Below, in pieces: positions 60,118 to 64,000 of a DNA stretch of 64,000 nucleotides. The position numbers were made by a program, and so were the translations under genes. The notes below the pieces were generated by a model that saw only the letters and a program-made list of their open reading frames with translations, did not search any database and was not told where the DNA came from. Source of the DNA: JANWZL01 sp037445185. Its GTDB lineage: Bacteria; Pseudomonadota; Gammaproteobacteria; Burkholderiales; Thiobacillaceae. The DNA lies in contig JBBIKZ010000001.1 in the NCBI GenBank assembly GCA_037445185.1, forward strand, positions 30,088-94,087, given 5' to 3'. Every line of letters begins with the position of its first letter. Within the stretch, counting starts at the first letter, position 1.

Positions 60118-61074
60118 ATGCCCTCCGAATTCGAGCTCATCGCCCGTCACTTCACCCGCCCAGCCACGAGCGCCCGCCTGGGTGTGGGCGACGATGCCGC
60201 CCTGCTTGGGCCGCAGCCCGGCATGGAATTGGCCGTCACCACCGACATGCTCCTCGCCGGCCGGCATTTCCTGCCGGACGACGATCCGGCGAGGCTCGGA
60301 CACAAGACCCTGGCGGTGAACCTGTCCGACCTCGCGGCCATGGGGGCGCAGCCGCGCTGGGCCTTGCTTGCGCTCGCCCTGCCGGAGGCGGACGAGGACT
60401 GGCTCGCCGCCTTCAGCCGCGGCTTCTTCGCCCTCGCTCAACGCCATGGCGTGGAACTGGTGGGGGGGGATACCACGCGCGGTCCCCTCAATCTGTGCGT
60501 GACCCTCCTCGGCGAGGTGGAGGCCGGTCGGGCCCTGACCCGCGCCGGCGCGCGTCCCGGCGACGAGATCTGGGTCTCCGGCAGCCTGGGCGGCGCGGCC
60601 CTGGGGCTGGCGCACCGCCTGGGTCAGGTGCAACTGCCCTCGCACGCGGCAGAGGCTTGTCTCGAACGGCTGCACGCGCCGGAGCCCAGGGTTGCCCTGG
60701 GACGCGCGCTGCTGGGTGTGGCCAGCGCCGCCATCGATGTCTCGGACGGCCTGCTCGCCGATCTCGGCCACCTCCTCGCCCGCTCGGGGGTCGCCGCGGT
60801 GGTGGACTTCGGGCGCCTGCCCGCCCACCCAGCCGTGGCGGCCCGGCCGTCGGACCCCGTCGCCCGGCGCTGCCTGCTGGCCGGCGGCGACGACTACGAG
60901 CTCTGCTTCACCGCGCCGCCCGCGCGTGCAGGCGACGTCGAGGCCGCCGCGCGCGCCGCCGGGGTGGCGGTCACCTGCATCGGCCATATCCAGGCCGGCG
61001 AGGGGCTGCAACTCCTCGGCGCGGATGGCGTGCCCATGCCCATCGTCGAGCACGGCTATGACCACTTCGCCTGA
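60118..61074 (+). CDS. thiL: Thiamine-monophosphate kinase
   Basis: A 318-residue kinase of the PurM-like fold that makes thiamine diphosphate from the monophosphate. The N-terminus FELIARHFTRPA with GVGDDAALLG, then TTDMLLAGRHFLPDD and GHKTLAVNLSDLAAMGA, and GDTTRG are metal and ATP sites. The order nusB-thiL-pgpA is standard in gammaproteobacteria. The pgpA start lies inside the last 17 bp. Confidence 0.96.
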   Translation: MPSEFELIARHFTRPATSARLGVGDDAALLGPQPGMELAVTTDMLLAGRHFLPDDDPARLGHKTLAVNLSDLAAMGAQPRWALLALALPEADEDWLAAFSRGFFALAQRHGVELVGGDTTRGPLNLCVTLLGEVEAGRALTRAGARPGDEIWVSGSLGGAALGLAHRLGQVQLPSHAAEACLERLHAPEPRVALGRALLGVASAAIDVSDGLLADLGHLLARSGVAAVVDFGRLPAHPAVAARPSDPVARRCLLAGGDDYELCFTAPPARAGDVEAAARAAGVAVTCIGHIQAGEGLQLLGADGVPMPIVEHGYDHFA

Positions 61075-61537
61075 CCGGCGCTTCCTCCTCGCCCATCCCG
61101 CCCATTTCATCGCCCTGGGCTTTGGCGCCGGTCTCGCCTCGTGGGCGCCCGGCACCCTCGGCACCCTGGTGGCCCTGCCGCTGCATTTCCTGATCGACGC
61201 TCTGCCGCCCGTCCTCTATTGGGGGCTGCTGCTCGGCGGGACGCTCCTGGGCATCTGGGCCTGCGGCCGCACCGGCAGCGCCCTGGGGGTGCCGGATCAC
61301 GGCGTCATCGTCTGGGACGAGATCATCGCCTTCCTGCTAGTGCTGCACTTCACGCCGCAGACGGTCCTGGGTTATGTCCTCGCCTTCGCCCTGTTCCGGC
61401 TGTTCGACATCTGGAAGCCCTTCCCCATCGGCTGGTGCGAAACGCGGGTCCAGGGCGGCCTGGGGGTGATGCTCGACGACCTGCTGGCGGCGGGCTATGC
61501 CATCGTCTGTCTCGAGGGAGTGACGACATGGATGTGA
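61058..61537 (+). CDS. pgpA: Phosphatidylglycerophosphatase A
   Basis: A 159-residue inner-membrane phosphatase of phosphatidylglycerol synthesis. The cytoplasmic N-terminal metal site is FALGFGAGLASWAPGTLGTL-like (IALGFGAGLASWAPGTLGTL), with VWDEIIAFLLVL and FALFRLFDIWKPFPIGWCE the acidic residues. Three to four membrane helices follow. It overlaps thiL by 17 bp and pncC by 10 bp. Confidence 0.95.
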   Translation: MTTSPDRRFLLAHPAHFIALGFGAGLASWAPGTLGTLVALPLHFLIDALPPVLYWGLLLGGTLLGIWACGRTGSALGVPDHGVIVWDEIIAFLLVLHFTPQTVLGYVLAFALFRLFDIWKPFPIGWCETRVQGGLGVMLDDLLAAGYAIVCLEGVTTWM

Positions 61538-62022
61538 CACAGGATGAACTCGAGCGGCTCGCCGCACGGGTGGGCGCTCTGCTCCAGACACGGGGCTGGC
61601 GCCTGGCCACGGCCGAGTCCTGTACCGGCGGTTGGGTGGCCCAGGCCATCACCGCCATACCCGGCAGTTCCGCCTGGTTCGACCGCGGCTTCGTCACCTA
61701 CAGCAATGCGGCCAAGCAGGAGATGTTGGGCGTCAAGCCTGACACCCTGGCCGCGTTTGGCGCGGTCAGCGAGGCCACGGTCGGGGAGATGGCGGCGGGT
61801 GCGCTCGCCCGCAGCCGGGCCGAGGTGAGCCTTGCCATCTCCGGCATCGCGGGTCCCACCGGCGGGAGCGCGGACAAGCCGGTGGGCACGGTCTGTCTCG
61901 CCTGGGCGCTGCCCGCACGGGGCGTGGAGGCCGTCACCCGGCATTTCGACGGCGCGCGTCGCGCCATCCGGGCGGCGTCCGTGCAGGTGGCACTGCAAGG
62001 ACTGCTGGACCGACTACAATAA
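61528..62022 (+). CDS. pncC: Nicotinamide-nucleotide amidase (CinA C-domain)
   Basis: A 164-residue CinA C-terminal domain protein (PncC). [27 protein letters not shown] carries the Ser/Thr catalytic site, and [12 protein letters not shown] with [18 protein letters not shown] follow. It turns nicotinamide mononucleotide into nicotinic acid mononucleotide in NAD recycling. There is no N-terminal CinA domain. It overlaps pgpA by 10 bp. The order pncC-recA-recX is the classic gammaproteobacterial one. Confidence 0.95.
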   Translation: MDVTQDELERLAARVGALLQTRGWRLATAESCTGGWVAQAITAIPGSSAWFDRGFVTYSNAAKQEMLGVKPDTLAAFGAVSEATVGEMAAGALARSRAEVSLAISGIAGPTGGSADKPVGTVCLAWALPARGVEAVTRHFDGARRAIRAASVQVALQGLLDRLQ

Positions 62023-62064
62023 TGTTGCCCGGCGATTGGCCGGGGCCTCCTTCCTATGTCACAA

Positions 62065-62080
62065 TCGAACAATCGTTCGA
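62065..62080. promoter_or_regulatory. CGAAC-N4-GTTCG palindrome before recA, candidate LexA operator
   Basis: TCGAACAATCGTTCGA (62065-62080) has two perfect 6-bp arms, 18 bp before the recA ATG. It matches the Cheo-box type LexA site of Gram-positive bacteria (CGAAC-N4-GTTCG). The E. coli-type CTGT-N8-ACAG box is not found in the pncC-recA gap. Confidence 0.6.
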
Positions 62081-62098
62081 AACACGGGGACCCCATCC

Positions 62099-63121
<1,023 letters not shown>

Positions 63122-63126
63122 CTGCA

Positions 63127-63558
63127 ATGACCCTGCGCGAGCTGGCGCTGGGCCTGCTCGCCCGGCGGGAACACAGCCGAGCAGAGCTCGCGCGCAAACT
63201 CGCCCGACATGGCGAGGCCGATGCCATCGCCTCCCTCCTCGACGCCCTGGAACGCGACGGGCTACTGTCCGAGGCGCGTTATGTCGATGCCCAGCGCCAT
63301 GCCCATGCCGGACGCTACGGTAGTCTGCGGCTCAGGCACACCCTGCAGCGACAGGGGGTGGCCGCAGAACTGGCCGAGACTGCCCTGCGGCAGGCCCGCG
63401 CCGACGATCTGGCCGCGTGCACGGCACTGTGGCAGCGCAAATACGGCAGGCTGCCGCGCGACCTCAAGGAAAAGGCGCGTCAGTACCGCTTTCTCCTCAG
63501 CCGTGGCTATCCGGCCGAGGTCATCGAGCGAGTGCTCGGCGGGGTGGAAGAGGGCTAA
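63127..63558 (+). CDS. recX: RecA regulatory protein RecX
   Basis: A 143-residue helical protein with three repeated three-helix units: LRELALGLLARREHSRAELARKL, seen as LGLLARREHSRAELARKL, then LLSEARYVDAQRHAHAGRYGSLRLRHTLQRQG, in part SLRLRHTLQRQGV, and KARQYRFLLSRGYPAEVIERVL. It blocks RecA filament growth. It starts 5 bp after recA and is probably co-transcribed under SOS control. Confidence 0.95.
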   Translation: MTLRELALGLLARREHSRAELARKLARHGEADAIASLLDALERDGLLSEARYVDAQRHAHAGRYGSLRLRHTLQRQGVAAELAETALRQARADDLAACTALWQRKYGRLPRDLKEKARQYRFLLSRGYPAEVIERVLGGVEEG

Positions 63559-64000
63559 GCCCAGTCATTAAGGCGCGCGATGATGGCGAGCCGTATGGCG
63601 AGCCGATTTGCGCTCGGGCAACGAGCCCATGGTGGACCCCATGCGTGAGGCGCACGGGCTTGATACTGCCGCCAGACGGAGACCCTGGCGCGTGTAGGCC
63701 ATGGTGGCGTGGCGATGGCGAGGTCTTCGAGCCTGCCGAATGACCGACGAAGGCACTGGCCGACCTAATGATCCTAAAAACCTCAGTTGACCGCTCCTTG
63801 GCCTTCGCAAAGACGCATGGAACCTGATGTTTGCGCCTCCGAGCACGCTCACCCGGAAGGTGAGACCGCTACACGCCCGCTTTCGGGTCTGTGCGCGCGT
63901 CTGGCTGCGTTGCTCCTCCTTGCGGGGGCGCCCCGTAGCGTCGTCCGAGGGGCCCCGCGTGAGCGGGGATCGGACAGCGGAGGGGATGCCGGCGACTGCC
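63559..64000. other. Gene-poor right end with repeat-like sequence
   Basis: No frame here has coding character that I can support; a minus-strand frame at 63568-63852 has no recognisable domain. The piece CGAAGGCACTGGCC at 63747-63760 and the bases after it resemble the left end of element D on the other strand. From about 63770 (CCTAAAAACCTCAGTTGACC) a further element may begin, and ACACGCCCGCTTTCGGGTCTGTGC and CTGCGTTGCTCCTCCTTGCGG hold short stem-forming pieces. The right border of any element would be outside the window. Confidence 0.5.

Noticed and set aside
63568..63852. 94-codon minus-strand frame at the right end
   Set aside because: Composition follows repeat-like DNA, with no ribosome-binding site or domain. 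It is treated as non-coding.

Overview
This window is high-GC bacterial DNA, almost fully coding, with no rRNA, tRNA, CRISPR array, phage or intact insertion sequence that I can see. Gene content and order point to a gammaproteobacterium, perhaps of the Chromatiales or a related sulfur-oxidising lineage. The clues are argH facing an AlgZ/AlgR-like pair followed by hemC-hemD-hemX-hemY, yqgE-ruvX-pyrR-pyrB-pyrC', nrdR-ribD-ribE-ribBA-ribH-nusB-thiL-pgpA, pncC-recA-recX, and an exosortase A (XrtA) exopolysaccharide locus. The genus cannot be fixed from the sequence alone.

Layout. 1-8 kb: end of a ferredoxin gene, nadA, hda, a GT-B glycosyltransferase-like gene, a thioredoxin, an Ala/Lys-rich histone H1-like protein, lysA-lptM, cyaY, and two overlapping genes for degenerate cyclic-nucleotide-binding-fold proteins. 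8-17.4 kb: argH, a LytS/AlgZ-type kinase with a LytTR regulator, a periplasmic thioredoxin-fold protein, the hemCDXY heme operon (HemY unusually short), a 2Fe-2S flavin reductase and an NAD(P)-binding epimerase-like protein. 17.4-20.6 kb (minus strand): a translationally coupled trio of DUF1343/NamZ-type muramidase, a DOMON-like protein and photolyase. 20.7-28 kb: yqgE, ruvX, pyrR, pyrB, inactive pyrC', a Lon-like protease and a universal-stress-like protein. 28-31.2 kb (minus strand): NodIJ-type ABC exporter, alpha/beta hydrolase, thioredoxin-like ferredoxin and a MazG-like pyrophosphohydrolase.

31.4-50.9 kb is the XrtA exopolysaccharide island: export lipoprotein, chain-length regulator, tyrosine autokinase, outer-membrane barrel, ATPase, UDP-GlcNAc 2-epimerase, deacetylase, FemAB-like protein, three glycosyltransferases, exosortase A and an asparagine-synthase-like amidotransferase. 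It ends in a secreted Cys-rich protein coupled to a secreted nuclease, then, on the opposite strand, a second amidotransferase-like protein without the catalytic cysteine and a DUF4124-glutaredoxin protein. A sigma-54-type promoter with exact spacing precedes the deacetylase gene. The island lacks an obvious initiating sugar transferase, polymerase, PrsK/PrsR regulators and any PEP-CTERM substrate, so these must lie elsewhere.

51-64 kb is housekeeping: prlC, gamma carbonic anhydrase, a small membrane protein, glyA, nrdR, the riboflavin operon with nusB, thiL and pgpA, then pncC, recA and recX, and about 440 bp of repeat-like non-coding DNA at the right end.

The least explained signals are: (i) four palindromic or inverted-repeat elements of about 120-235 bp, each placed at or within 10 bp of a stop codon; (ii) in-frame insertions of about 42 and 25 codons in pyrB and in an epimerase-like gene; (iii) a perfect CGAAC-N4-GTTCG palindrome just upstream of recA instead of the usual gammaproteobacterial LexA box; (iv) the secreted Cys-rich protein and nuclease pair inside the polysaccharide island; and (v) two tandem cyclic-nucleotide-binding-like proteins lacking ligand-contact residues. 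All calls come from reading the sequence; no database search was run.
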